From an uncultured Ruminiclostridium sp. (GTDB taxonomy: Bacteria > Bacillota > Clostridia > Oscillospirales > Ruminococcaceae): 64,000 bases of DNA. Positions 26,336-34,047 of this stretch are shown piece by piece. The notes below the pieces were generated by a model, which did no database searches, had not been told where the DNA came from, and saw only the letters and a list, made by a program, of their open reading frames with translations. Position numbers and translations under genes: made by a program. Within the stretch, counting starts at the first letter, position 1. The number at the start of each line of letters is the position of its first letter. The stretch spans positions 147,922-211,921 of the forward strand of contig CANQIB010000003.1 in NCBI GenBank assembly GCA_947623915.1. The letters run 5' to 3'.

Positions 26336-28020
26336 ATATCCTCCGAATATTGTACGGTAAAGCTGCGTTCCGATTCAAGCACATCTTGCAAAAGCAGATG
26401 TACGGCGTTGATGAGCGCTACCACCATATCCACCTTACCGGCGGAACGCTTTTTATTTACATATTTATTCAAGTTCGTATCCTCGGTGCAGCGCGCGTTT
26501 GAAAAGTTTATTTCAAGCAGCTTGTTAGCGTCATAGCGGAATTTGCCGCTTAGAATATGTTCTTTCAGCCATTTTGTAGCGGGGTGCAAAACGGAGGAAT
26601 GCTGCTTTATCTCGACACATTCTATAGAGTTTTCTGCCGCTTCCAGCTTTTGAATGGTGGATATGGCGTTATAGCGGTCAAAGCCGAGCTGTACCACCTT
26701 TACCCCGTATTTTGATTCTATGTCGAGTATGAAGCGTTCTACAAACGAATAATCTATAATATCGTCGCCGCAGTCGAACGCCTCACCGTTGCTTATATGC
26801 AGCTTATAATTAACGTTCTCGGTCTTGCTTTTGCGCTCCACCTGATATTTCGGCAAAAAGCCCCATACCTTAGCGTGTATCGTATCGCCGTCCAAGCACG
26901 CCATCGCAACGGCGGTGTTGTCCTCGGTCTGCGACAGATCCAGCCCTAAAAATACCGACCTGCCGCGCCAGAACGACAAATCTTCCTCCACCGAGCAGGC
27001 TTGAACCGTGACTAAATCAACATAGCCCTCTGAGCCTACGCCTTTATACTGAATGTTGCAATGCTTGCAAAGGAAGTTTTCGCGTTTATTTTCGTACAGA
27101 ATGGCGTTTTGCCGCATATCGCAAAGCGCGGAAAAAAGGTTTTCGTTTTTTACCGCAACGGGATTTGCCTGATACAAAACATCGTCGTTTTTCTCCCATT
27201 CAGGTATAATTTCAATGTCCGGCTCGTACAGCAGCGCAAAATACTTGTTCGTGCTGAAATATACCCCGTCGAGCTGCTTTTTGGAAATGTCTATTTCGTC
27301 GGCAAGCCCGTTATCATCGTTAGGATATTGCGTTGAAATGATTATACCCAGTTTTTCGATAAGGTTGACTTGAGAAGAGCGCATCGCCTCTACGGGATAG
27401 CTGTCCATTGCGCCGACCTCATCGGCAAGGAACACGGTAGCAAGTTTGCCTTCCAGCTTATCGCGGGAATATGCGAGGGGAGTATATTCGGTATCGTTAA
27501 TGCCGCACCTTATCTCCGAGCGCATTACCTTAAAATGCTTATCCAAAGCCGGAGACGATTTGATTATCTTCCGTATTGCGAGTTTAAGCTCGCTGGACAG
27601 CTTGAGGTCGGGCGCGACCGAAAAAAAGCGCGAAAAGCGCGGAGATATGAGCATTGCGATAATAAATATCACCGCCGAGGTAAATGTTTTATAGTTCTTT
27701 CGTCCTATCTCAAGCAGTCCCGATGTGTAATACCGCCTGCCGTTTGCCGCTCTGGTGCAAAAAAGCGCGAAAACAAAAAGCAACGCATAATCCTCCAGAC
27801 CGTCCAGCATACATATACCGAGGTCGGGGTGAATGATGATTTTCAACAGTCGGGACACCTTTCCCCACATATCAAGGTCTATATATGCTGTGCTGTCCTC
27901 TCCGTCGGCTATCTCAAGCCATTTTTGCGCCTGTTTTCGCACATACCTCCCCGCATAATGATATTTCGGGTCGGTGACCTGCCGTGCGTATATATAAGCG
28001 CGGCTGTCTTTAATCGTCAT
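26332..28020 (-). CDS. Phage terminase large subunit
   Basis: A 562-residue DNA-packaging motor. The ATPase domain has a Walker A-like EIGRKNYKT, Walker B FLADEVGAMDS and coupling motif ISTQYPNDDNG. The nuclease domain has GLDLSQTEDNTAVAM with later acidic positions including KVDMVVALINAV. It is full length and intact, but misplaced: it follows a tail-assembly gene instead of terS. It overlaps that gene by 11 nt and the following toxin gene by 4 nt. Confidence 0.9.
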   Translation of the reverse strand: MTIKDSRAYIYARQVTDPKYHYAGRYVRKQAQKWLEIADGEDSTAYIDLDMWGKVSRLLKIIIHPDLGICMLDGLEDYALLFVFALFCTRAANGRRYYTSGLLEIGRKNYKTFTSAVIFIIAMLISPRFSRFFSVAPDLKLSSELKLAIRKIIKSSPALDKHFKVMRSEIRCGINDTEYTPLAYSRDKLEGKLATVFLADEVGAMDSYPVEAMRSSQVNLIEKLGIIISTQYPNDDNGLADEIDISKKQLDGVYFSTNKYFALLYEPDIEIIPEWEKNDDVLYQANPVAVKNENLFSALCDMRQNAILYENKRENFLCKHCNIQYKGVGSEGYVDLVTVQACSVEEDLSFWRGRSVFLGLDLSQTEDNTAVAMACLDGDTIHAKVWGFLPKYQVERKSKTENVNYKLHISNGEAFDCGDDIIDYSFVERFILDIESKYGVKVVQLGFDRYNAISTIQKLEAAENSIECVEIKQHSSVLHPATKWLKEHILSGKFRYDANKLLEINFSNARCTEDTNLNKYVNKKRSAGKVDMVVALINAVHLLLQDVLESERSFTVQYSEDI

Positions 28021-28507
28021 CGTACTGTCGGAAGGTTTCGGGTGCTTTCTTGTATCCGTGGAATATCGCGTATTTATCCCATCTGTCCAGCACCTCCCTA
28101 AGCGTAGATTTGAAAAATTCCTCGTCGGTGCGTCCCATTACATCGACGTAGCGACTGTGCAGCACCCGCATATCCGCAGGCTTGCCGCCGCCGGAATCAG
28201 AAACGCCCTTTATCGGTTCGGGCAGCGCTCCGGCTATCGCCACGGCTACCATATTCGGAACAGTCGGTATATCCGCAAGCTCTGCCGCTATATTGCTGCA
28301 TGACGGCTCCGATATGCCCAGCGAGCTAAAGCAATCCGCAAGACCGAATTTAAGCAGCTGTACCGCCTTTTTCGGCTCGTCAAAAACGCCGCCTATATCG
28401 AAAATGTTTATACCCGCAAGCTCGGCGGAGATAAACGAATTTATGTCATATCGCAGATACAAGGTATCCGTGATAGGTGTTTTCTGTTTTAACAGTTCTA
28501 TGAACAT
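28010..28507 (-). CDS. Phage tail-assembly chaperone-like protein
   Basis: A 165-residue protein. The first half (FIELLKQKTPITDTLYLRYD, KAVQLLKFGLADCF) resembles G-type tail-assembly chaperones. The C-terminal part (YVDVMGRTDEEFFKSTLREV) resembles the T part that is normally added by frameshift; here both are in one frame. In tailed phages this gene precedes the tape-measure gene, which is absent, so the surroundings are rearranged. AAAGG precedes ATG 28507. Confidence 0.5.
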   Translation of the reverse strand: MFIELLKQKTPITDTLYLRYDINSFISAELAGINIFDIGGVFDEPKKAVQLLKFGLADCFSSLGISEPSCSNIAAELADIPTVPNMVAVAIAGALPEPIKGVSDSGGGKPADMRVLHSRYVDVMGRTDEEFFKSTLREVLDRWDKYAIFHGYKKAPETFRQYDDD

Positions 28508-28532
28508 TTAAAATCCTTTCGCTGATTTTGGT

Positions 28533-28569
28533 ATAAGAAAAGCGCTTTACCGTGAATGGTAAAACGCTT
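28533..28569 (-). terminator. Prophage-type terminator (AAGCG family), copy 2
   Basis: 12-bp stem AAGCGCTTTACC (28540-28551) with GGTAAAACGCTT (28558-28569), including a G-U pair, followed on the minus strand by TTTTCTTAT. It lies behind toxin unit 2. Confidence 0.75.
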
Positions 28570-28612
28570 GTTTTGTGAAATTGATTGCAAAACGACTGTC
28601 AGTCGTTTTTAT

Positions 28613-28840
28613 TCAGCCATACATAGCCCGTACTTCTTCTTCTACTTGCTTAAAGGTCTTTCCCTTTTTATAGCCCTCTCTCATCTGGTTAAGGCTCATA
28701 GTGTTGGCTCCGCCCATGTAGTCGGGATTTTCTTCTTGATAAGCGTCATTTTCCCAACCGCAGACCTCGCAAATATCAAAGTCGTCGTATTCCTCAAATT
28801 CATACTTTCCGCAAACCGGGCATTTAATTTTTTCCGCCAT
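28613..28840 (-). CDS. CPCC-type cysteine-rich protein, putative immunity protein of unit 2
   Basis: A 75-residue protein with two zinc-knuckle-like pairs (KCPVCGKYEF and DICEVCGWENDAYQ), matching the cysteine-rich CPCC family, which recurs as an immunity-type partner in polymorphic toxin loci. It overlaps the 3' end of the toxin gene by 17 nt. The CPCC assignment is fairly firm; the immunity role is inferred from position. Confidence 0.75.
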   Translation of the reverse strand: MAEKIKCPVCGKYEFEEYDDFDICEVCGWENDAYQEENPDYMGGANTMSLNQMREGYKKGKTFKQVEEEVRAMYG

Positions 28841-29378
28841 GTTCTAAATCTCCTTTCCTTTTGTCCTCATAATACAATTTCCCGTCTTTTGGCTTAAACA
28901 TCGTTATAATACCCTTTTTGACGTTTGCCTTTACAAAGTCGTTTGTTTTTTCGTCATATCTTACGATATGTCCCTCTTTGGTCAAGTGTCCCTTTATGCT
29001 GCCGCCGACAGGGGACTGTGCAAGGGTAAGCGCACGCTCTAAAAAATCCTCTTTTGTGTATATGCCGTCTTTTCTGTAAAGGCTGCCGTGCTTGCTCCAA
29101 TGATTATTCAGCTTTGCCTTGCTGTAAAAGCCTTGAACCTCTAAAACGTTTGCGCCGGTCGGAGAAGGACCGCCGGTAAATCTGCCGGTATTCGGATCAT
29201 GATTGTGATTATACCGCTTTTCCTCTTCAATTATAGCACTCATCGACGGAAAGTCAATAGGCTTTGCGAGCTCTTTTGCAACTTTTATCAATAATTCGCA
29301 CGTTTTATAATAATTGCCGTCCCTGCGGTATATATCCGCTATGTACAGCATTCTTTGCAGATTTTCATATATTATCAT
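28824..29378 (-). CDS. Adapter-toxin protein 2 (putative BECR-type nuclease)
   Basis: A 184-residue protein: the shared adapter (MIIYENLQRMLYIADIYRRD..), linker RYNHNHDPNTGRFTGGPS, then a toxin domain with LNNHWSKHGSLYRKDGI, HIVRYDEKTNDFVKA and a final TMFKPKDGKLYYED. That pattern (a His in NHWxKHG, IxRYDxKTNxF, FKPKDG) is common to barnase/EndoU-fold tails of phage and CDI toxins, so RNase activity is likely. It overlaps the broken protease gene upstream by 14 nt and the CPCC gene downstream by 17 nt. Confidence 0.68.
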   Translation of the reverse strand: MIIYENLQRMLYIADIYRRDGNYYKTCELLIKVAKELAKPIDFPSMSAIIEEEKRYNHNHDPNTGRFTGGPSPTGANVLEVQGFYSKAKLNNHWSKHGSLYRKDGIYTKEDFLERALTLAQSPVGGSIKGHLTKEGHIVRYDEKTNDFVKANVKKGIITMFKPKDGKLYYEDKRKGDLEHGGKN

Positions 29379-29622
29379 ACGATATTCCTTTTCGGCTTAA
29401 ATATGTTATTCGGGGCGGCTGACCGCCCCGATAAACGTTACTTGGATTTGCTTTCGGTCTGCGGCGCAGAGAACGCGCAAACGTTCCGGCGCGTATCTGC
29501 TCGACAAAATTGCCGGTAGCAGACGGCGCCATTTTCGCGGGCAAGACTCTGCTGTCACGCTCCACGGCGTTGACATATCCGCTGATATGCACCGTGCCGT
29601 TGCTTCTAAGCTCTACTTTCAC
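29365..29622 (-). pseudogene. Truncated HK97-type prohead protease
   Basis: The first 55 or so residues match the N-terminus of phage prohead proteases (VELRSNGTVHISGYVNAVER, then FVEQIRAGTFARSL). The frame then reads unrelated Arg/Pro-rich sequence and ends as it meets the adapter-toxin gene; the catalytic His and Ser region is missing. It starts at GTG 29622 after AAAGGAGG. The break coincides with the arrival of the toxin cassette. Confidence 0.7.
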
Positions 29623-29660
29623 TTTGTTTCCTCCTTTCGTGAAAAAAATATATAAACAAA

Positions 29661-29690
29661 AAGCGCTTTACGGTTTCCCGTAAAACGCTT
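29661..29690 (-). terminator. Prophage-type terminator (AAGCG family), copy 3
   Basis: 13-bp stem AAGCGCTTTACGG (29661-29673) with CCGTAAAACGCTT (29678-29690), followed on the minus strand by TTTGTTTATAT. It lies behind the portal/immunity/DUF2513 unit. Confidence 0.7.
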
Positions 29691-29712
29691 AGTTTATTAA
29701 ATTTTATCTGAT

Positions 29713-30114
29713 TTACAAGCTCGACAATATTCCGTCAAGCGCATTTTTAGCGAGCCCCTCAGCGGCTTGAGCTATAAGCGGCAGAGTCATAGTACCGAGC
29801 TTTGACAGAGCTTTTTGCGTGTTTGTCCACGCTCGGCTGTCGCGTATCGTTTCAATAAATTCATGCCCGCGATATGTTATATCGCTGACTGTTCCCTCAA
29901 CGTACATGCCGCTTGCATACCGTACGGAGGCGTTTATATATCCTGCCTCCGACAGCTTCTCCACCGTGTATAGTATATCATTGCTTTCGTACCTCGGCAG
30001 AGCGGTAAAAAGCTCATCTACCGAAATATATACCCGCTGTAAATCGTCGTTTATGCTTATCCGATTTTCAAGCTCCAAAAGAACGCTGCGAATACACTCG
30101 TAGTTGAGTTTCAT
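29713..30114 (-). CDS. DUF2513-family protein
   Basis: A 133-residue protein opening MKLNYECIRSVLLELENRIS, with GHEFIETIRDSRAWTNTQ near residue 85, matching DUF2513. This family is common on mobile elements and has no established function; the sequence suggests a winged-helix-like fold. Its ATG overlaps the stop of the small immunity gene (ATGA), so it is part of the same translational unit. Confidence 0.75.
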   Translation of the reverse strand: MKLNYECIRSVLLELENRISINDDLQRVYISVDELFTALPRYESNDILYTVEKLSEAGYINASVRYASGMYVEGTVSDITYRGHEFIETIRDSRAWTNTQKALSKLGTMTLPLIAQAAEGLAKNALDGILSSL

Positions 30115-30290
30115 TTTTCCACTACCTCGAAAAGCTCCGGCGGATATAAATAGCCTTGTATCTCTTCGTCTTCGTCGTAGCCTTCTTCGTCGATTATACG
30201 GTACATACCGTGTTCGATATCTATCACATCGTAAATTTTACCGTAAATAAGGCTTACTGTATCAAATGTTCCTATAAATTTTACTTTCAT
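30111..30290 (-). CDS. Putative immunity protein of the portal-fused toxin
   Basis: A 59-residue acidic protein (MKVKFIGTFDTVSLIYGKIY, ending YLYPPELFEVVEK) of a small beta-rich type often found behind toxin genes. It is joined to the portal-toxin gene and to the DUF2513 gene by ATGA overlaps on both sides. The immunity role is inferred from this coupling. Too short for most gene callers. Confidence 0.65.
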   Translation of the reverse strand: MKVKFIGTFDTVSLIYGKIYDVIDIEHGMYRIIDEEGYDEDEEIQGYLYPPELFEVVEK

Positions 30291-31870
30291 TTTAACTCCC
30301 TCTTTACTTTCAAGTCGAACACCCCGGATTGCGGGCTTTCAAACCAATGTAGCTCAACATGACGAACGGATTTATCGGGATATTCCACATATCCGTCACC
30401 CCTGCTCTTTGACCAATCGTCGGGACGGTTATTAAATTTTTTACTTAAAAATTTAGCAACTTTTACAGGTTTGTTTGCGCCTTTACCTGCAAAGCGGACG
30501 ATCTTTGTCACTTCGCCGTTTTTTGCCAGTTTTCCATACTTTCCATCAGGCAGTTTTACGCTTTGTCCTGATGTGAATTGACCGTTAACAGGACTATGGT
30601 TTGGATTATATCTTTCTTCGGGCGAAGATTTCATTATATCATAATTTTCGGATTTGTCAATACCTTTTTCAAAATTTTCTTCGCCTATTTTCGCAAGTTC
30701 TTTGGTGTTCGGCGTGTAAATTTCCTTTGTCTTGGGATCGTACAGTACATCCTGCAAGCCGAGCTTGATATAATTCATGCCGAGCGGCGGCAGATCCTCC
30801 TTGTAGCGTATCTCGTCGATTTGCAGGAAATTTGCTTCCAGTCCGACGCGGTACGCCTCATACCGCGACCGCATATCCCCGCGCATAAGCTCGGTCATAT
30901 CCACCGTGAAATATTTGGTCTGCTTTTCCTCCTCGCTGAGTACGGAACGGTTTATCGCCGCTTGGAACGTCTGCACCACCGGCATTACCGCCGTGCGCAC
31001 CGCCGACGTATACTCCGCCTCGCTTGCCGAGCCGGATATGACTTTCGGTGAAAGGCCCATTGACATTGCGATTTGGGCGGCGTTGGTGGATTTATTCTGA
31101 TTAAGCTGGAGATCCTGCGCAGAGTCGGAGCCGGGCTGATACTTCACCCCGTCGTTAAGCACTATCGCATGTGTGCCGGTGTTGGAGTACAGTCTGTGCC
31201 ATGCCTTTTCAAGATCGTCGATAACTTCCTTTGTCAGTCGCTTTTCAGACTGCAAAAAGCCTTTTTTAGAGCCTCCGGCTTGTGCCATGCCCTTTTCAAG
31301 TCTCAGCATATTATACGCGGCTATCAACAAAGTCCGGCAGCCGTCTATGACGCTTGCGCCTTTGCCGTTTCTGCCGCCGCTGCGGTTAAGAATTATAAAA
31401 TCCCACGGATAATATCTTTTTCCGGCAACTATAATGTCCTCGATTTGATATATCGGGTCGGAGTTCGTCGCTACCGTAACGTTTCGGCTGTCTACATAGC
31501 GCAGGCTGTATATCATACCGTGACGGCGCTCTATGTAGATATATCCGCTGCCGTAAAGCAGCATATCCCGCACGGCGGCTCTTTTCATCTCGTACCCGTT
31601 GAGTATGCCGCCCGGTTCATCGTTAAGCAATGCCAACCGCCAATCACCCGGCACTTCGTCGGTGATGAATTTCTTAATATCCTCATGATACAGCTTTATC
31701 GGCAGACCTGCGACGGTATCCGCAATAAAATTTACCGACGCGGAAAACGCCGGTATCTCCATCGCCTGGTCAACCGTTATTTCGTCATCGGTAAGCCGAA
31801 TGCCGAATATATCCTCTAACGTAATCTCCCGCGTTGACGCGCGCCTGCGTATACGTTCAATAAATCCCAC
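30287..31870 (-). CDS. Phage portal protein with C-terminal toxin domain
   Basis: A 527-residue fusion. Residues 1-410 are an HK97-family portal (ILNRSGGRNGKGASVIDG, GSASEAEYTSAVRTAV, GMNYIKLGLQDVLYDPKT). At about 415 the linker ERYNPNHSPVNGQFTSGQS begins, followed by an 80-residue tail with FAGKGANKPVKVAKFLSKKF, DDWSKSRGDGYVEY and VELHWFESPQSGVFDLKVKR, a pattern seen in toxin tails. The tail would ride on the portal into the virion or recipient cell. GTG start, sharing one base with the terS stop (TAGTG). Confidence 0.85.
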   Translation of the reverse strand: MGFIERIRRRASTREITLEDIFGIRLTDDEITVDQAMEIPAFSASVNFIADTVAGLPIKLYHEDIKKFITDEVPGDWRLALLNDEPGGILNGYEMKRAAVRDMLLYGSGYIYIERRHGMIYSLRYVDSRNVTVATNSDPIYQIEDIIVAGKRYYPWDFIILNRSGGRNGKGASVIDGCRTLLIAAYNMLRLEKGMAQAGGSKKGFLQSEKRLTKEVIDDLEKAWHRLYSNTGTHAIVLNDGVKYQPGSDSAQDLQLNQNKSTNAAQIAMSMGLSPKVISGSASEAEYTSAVRTAVMPVVQTFQAAINRSVLSEEEKQTKYFTVDMTELMRGDMRSRYEAYRVGLEANFLQIDEIRYKEDLPPLGMNYIKLGLQDVLYDPKTKEIYTPNTKELAKIGEENFEKGIDKSENYDIMKSSPEERYNPNHSPVNGQFTSGQSVKLPDGKYGKLAKNGEVTKIVRFAGKGANKPVKVAKFLSKKFNNRPDDWSKSRGDGYVEYPDKSVRHVELHWFESPQSGVFDLKVKRELK

Positions 31871-32433
31871 TATAAGTCATCTCCTCTCAATGCTTCAATA
31901 AGCGGATCTTTCTCCTCTTTCTTGGCCGCCTCTTTCGGTATCGTTCGCAGAGCAGCTGCCACCGTCATGCAGTTTTCCTTTTCTATTTCGTTTTGCATTT
32001 TCCTTTTTGCCATTATCTGAGTGTCCAGCGCGTTAAGCTGCCTTAGCAGGTTTGCGGACTGTTTTGTAAACTCGATAATCGCTTTTTCGGATTTCTGTTT
32101 TCGCGCCGCGTAGGCAGCTTCTAAATCTTTAAGCAGGGTGCGCAGATGTATCGCGTCCTCTTTCAGCTGTACCTCTTCCGCGTACAGCTCGCAGTACCGA
32201 TTGAGCATAGGAGCATACAGCGCGTCGTCCTTGTGTATGCTCTTCATCACGGCGTGCAGACGGTTATATTCTTTTCGTGCAATTTCGTTGTTTTTTACAG
32301 CGGCACGGGCGAATATCTTTTTTCCGCTCAACAGCGCGGCTTCCTGCTGTTGCCGCTGTTCTATCTCCCGCTTGGTTCGGTGCGACTTTTTTTCTTCGCG
32401 CAAAACCGCTGCCGGCTTGGGTGGACGTGCCAT
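31870..32433 (-). CDS. Phage terminase small subunit (P27 family)
   Basis: A 187-residue DNA-recognition subunit of the packaging terminase. It opens MARPPKPAAVLREEKKSHRT, typical of P27-type small subunits, then is largely helical with a coiled-coil region. In intact phages it is followed by terL; here portal comes directly after it, and terL is 4 kb away. Confidence 0.82.
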   Translation of the reverse strand: MARPPKPAAVLREEKKSHRTKREIEQRQQQEAALLSGKKIFARAAVKNNEIARKEYNRLHAVMKSIHKDDALYAPMLNRYCELYAEEVQLKEDAIHLRTLLKDLEAAYAARKQKSEKAIIEFTKQSANLLRQLNALDTQIMAKRKMQNEIEKENCMTVAAALRTIPKEAAKKEEKDPLIEALRGDDL

Positions 32434-32515
32434 TTTTCTTGCTCCTTTCCCTGATTTTTTCCAAATCCCATTTTGGGAATATTTTATTTATTGAGTGGGG
32501 CGTCCGATGTCACGA

Positions 32516-32541
32516 GGGGGTCGGTGCTAAGACCGACCCCC
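32516..32541. terminator. GC-rich hairpin between toxin unit 4 and terS
   Basis: Perfect 10-bp stem GGGGGTCGGT/ACCGACCCCC with GCTAAG loop in the 230-nt spacer between the immunity gene and terS. There is no clear T tract next to it, so it may be a processing or structural hairpin. The rest of the spacer holds nothing recognised. Confidence 0.45.
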
Positions 32542-32667
32542 AGGGGGGATAATAAAAAGGGAGCCGAATTTCTTCGACTCTCTCAAGTATGCATCCGAAA
32601 ACGCATACCGCAATTACTAAAATAGTTAATCCCTCATTTATTGTTCCTTTTTTAGTTATACCATGAT

Positions 32668-32901
32668 TTACAACACCTTATCTGTGTCAAAATCAACGTT
32701 AAATTCATTCAAATCATAATCATTTTCGGTTAAAGAATTTTGGATAACATCGATTATTTCTTTATAAGCCAAAGCTCTGCCTTGTGAAAAGCTGCTGCCT
32801 TTATCTTTTTCGTTATTTATAAAGTCGGTGACATATTCAGCAATACGCTTTACCGTATACTTAAACGTTTCGTATGTTGCCGCTTCGTTTTTATTTGTCA
32901 T
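32668..32901 (-). CDS. Putative immunity protein of unit 4
   Basis: A 77-residue acidic, mostly helical protein (MTNKNEAATYETFKYTVKRI, ending NVDFDTDKVL). It overlaps the toxin gene by 11 nt, with GGAG before its start. Family not recognised; the immunity role is inferred from the repeated layout. Confidence 0.55.
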   Translation of the reverse strand: MTNKNEAATYETFKYTVKRIAEYVTDFINNEKDKGSSFSQGRALAYKEIIDVIQNSLTENDYDLNEFNVDFDTDKVL

Positions 32902-33370
32902 TTTTGCCTCTCCTTTTTAGTTCATCTTCGCGGAATTTTATTTGCTTGTAAAAGTTTTCAATTTCCTTTTGCCAATGCTTTATACACCCTTCTTGATATG
33001 CCGTGTTTTTTTGTTCCCAATCAGCAATATATTTTTTCGGATTTTTTAATTTATCTGAATGTATATCAATTTGCCGCAAATCTTTCCTTATTCCATTTCT
33101 TAACGCTTTCTCCGATTGAAAAGTATAATCTTTTGGTATGTGCTCTAAATCGCTTTTATAGGTAAATTTACCTTTCTTATCCCTCGGATGGTCTGCCTCG
33201 TTAAACCTTGTTTCATCTTCAATTATATCACTCACCTGTGAAAAGTCAATAGGCTTTGCGAGTTCGTGCGCTACCGTTAATATTAAGCCAAAAGCCTTGT
33301 CGTAATTTCCGTCTTTGCGGTGTATATCGGCTATGTACAGCAGCCTTTCCAGATTTTCATATATTATCAT
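32891..33370 (-). CDS. Adapter-toxin protein 4 (putative)
   Basis: A 159-residue protein with the shared adapter (MIIYENLERLLYIADIHRKD..), then RFNEADHPRDKKGKFTYKS as the linker, and a Lys/Glu-rich C-terminal domain (SEKALRNGIRKDLRQIDIH, then YQEGCIKHWQKEIENFYKQI) that I do not recognise. That it is a toxin is inferred only from the shared architecture. Its start overlaps the HNH gene by 14 nt, exactly as unit 2 overlaps the broken protease. Confidence 0.55.
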   Translation of the reverse strand: MIIYENLERLLYIADIHRKDGNYDKAFGLILTVAHELAKPIDFSQVSDIIEDETRFNEADHPRDKKGKFTYKSDLEHIPKDYTFQSEKALRNGIRKDLRQIDIHSDKLKNPKKYIADWEQKNTAYQEGCIKHWQKEIENFYKQIKFREDELKRRGKNDK

Positions 33371-33653
33371 GCCTACTCCTTAAAACCGACTTTAATATTT
33401 CATCGCCATCGACCTGAGCGGCGGCGAGCTTCTTTAGCTTGGCGGCTTTTATCATGCCGCGCTCCGCCTGTTCATGATGATACCGGCACAGTGTTATTAG
33501 ATTGTCGTCGTCAAGCCGTTTATCAAAGTCGGAAAGCAGGCCGATAATGTGATGTACCGAAAGCTCCCGACTGTTCACCACTCCCGCAGAAAGACATACG
33601 CGGCAGCAATTCATATCGCGCTGTAATATCTGCTCGGCTTTTCTTCGCCACAC
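33357..33653 (-). CDS. HNH endonuclease (packaging-associated)
   Basis: A 98-residue HNH nuclease with CRVC, ELSVHHIIGL and NLITLCRYHHEQAERG, the usual phage HNH that assists terminase. The GTG start at 33653 has no clear ribosome site, and an overlapping small ORF in another frame (33611-33712) does, so the 5' end may be frameshifted or translationally coupled. Its last residues (..RHDNI) are encoded by the same DNA that starts the adapter-toxin gene. Confidence 0.8.
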   Translation of the reverse strand: MWRRKAEQILQRDMNCCRVCLSAGVVNSRELSVHHIIGLLSDFDKRLDDDNLITLCRYHHEQAERGMIKAAKLKKLAAAQVDGDEILKSVLRSRHDNI

Positions 33654-33712
33654 CTGACGATTTCGAAATTTATCCGCAGCGCTGTTTTAGCGGTGTTGTT
33701 TTCGTTTTCCAT
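33611..33712 (-). CDS. Small ORF overlapping the HNH start (doubtful)
   Basis: 33 codons from ATG 33712, preceded by AAAGGAG at good spacing, in a different frame from the HNH gene. It could be a coupled upstream ORF or the true 5' end of the HNH gene displaced by a frameshift. No family recognised. Confidence 0.35.
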   Translation of the reverse strand: MENENNTAKTALRINFEIVRCGEEKPSRYYSAI

Positions 33713-33879
33713 ACTTTCTCCTTTGCCCACGACGTTCAATGCCCGCCGTGTTCGTGTTTTATTTATAAAAATACCGCCTTGATCATTCAAAGCGGTAGAT
33801 TTATTGAATTGTGGCATAAGAAAAGCGCCTTGCGATTGTGCAAAATGCAACAACAGCAAAACGCTTAAAAATATTTAAT

Positions 33880-34047
33880 TCATTCCGACCCTTGAATTTC
33901 TTGATAGACCTTATCTATACCGCGCTTTAGGATGCTCGTTATGCTCATTCCGGTAGCTTTGCAACATTGCTCTAACTTTTCGTATTCGCTGTCGGAAAGC
34001 CGCAAACGCGCTACACGTGTTTTGGGGTCGCTTGTCGGTCTAGGCAT
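33880..34047 (-). CDS. Ribbon-helix-helix / Arc-type small DNA-binding protein
   Basis: A 55-residue protein, MPRPTSDPKTRVARLRLSDS.., with YEKLEQCCKATGMSITSIL and KRGIDKVYQ, matching small phage-borne RHH proteins. ATG 34047 lies exactly inside the terminal repeat of the 34041-34313 element, and no ribosome site precedes it, so its natural 5' region may have been replaced. A longer in-frame ORF reads through the repeat and is not real. Confidence 0.65.
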   Translation of the reverse strand: MPRPTSDPKTRVARLRLSDSEYEKLEQCCKATGMSITSILKRGIDKVYQEIQGSE

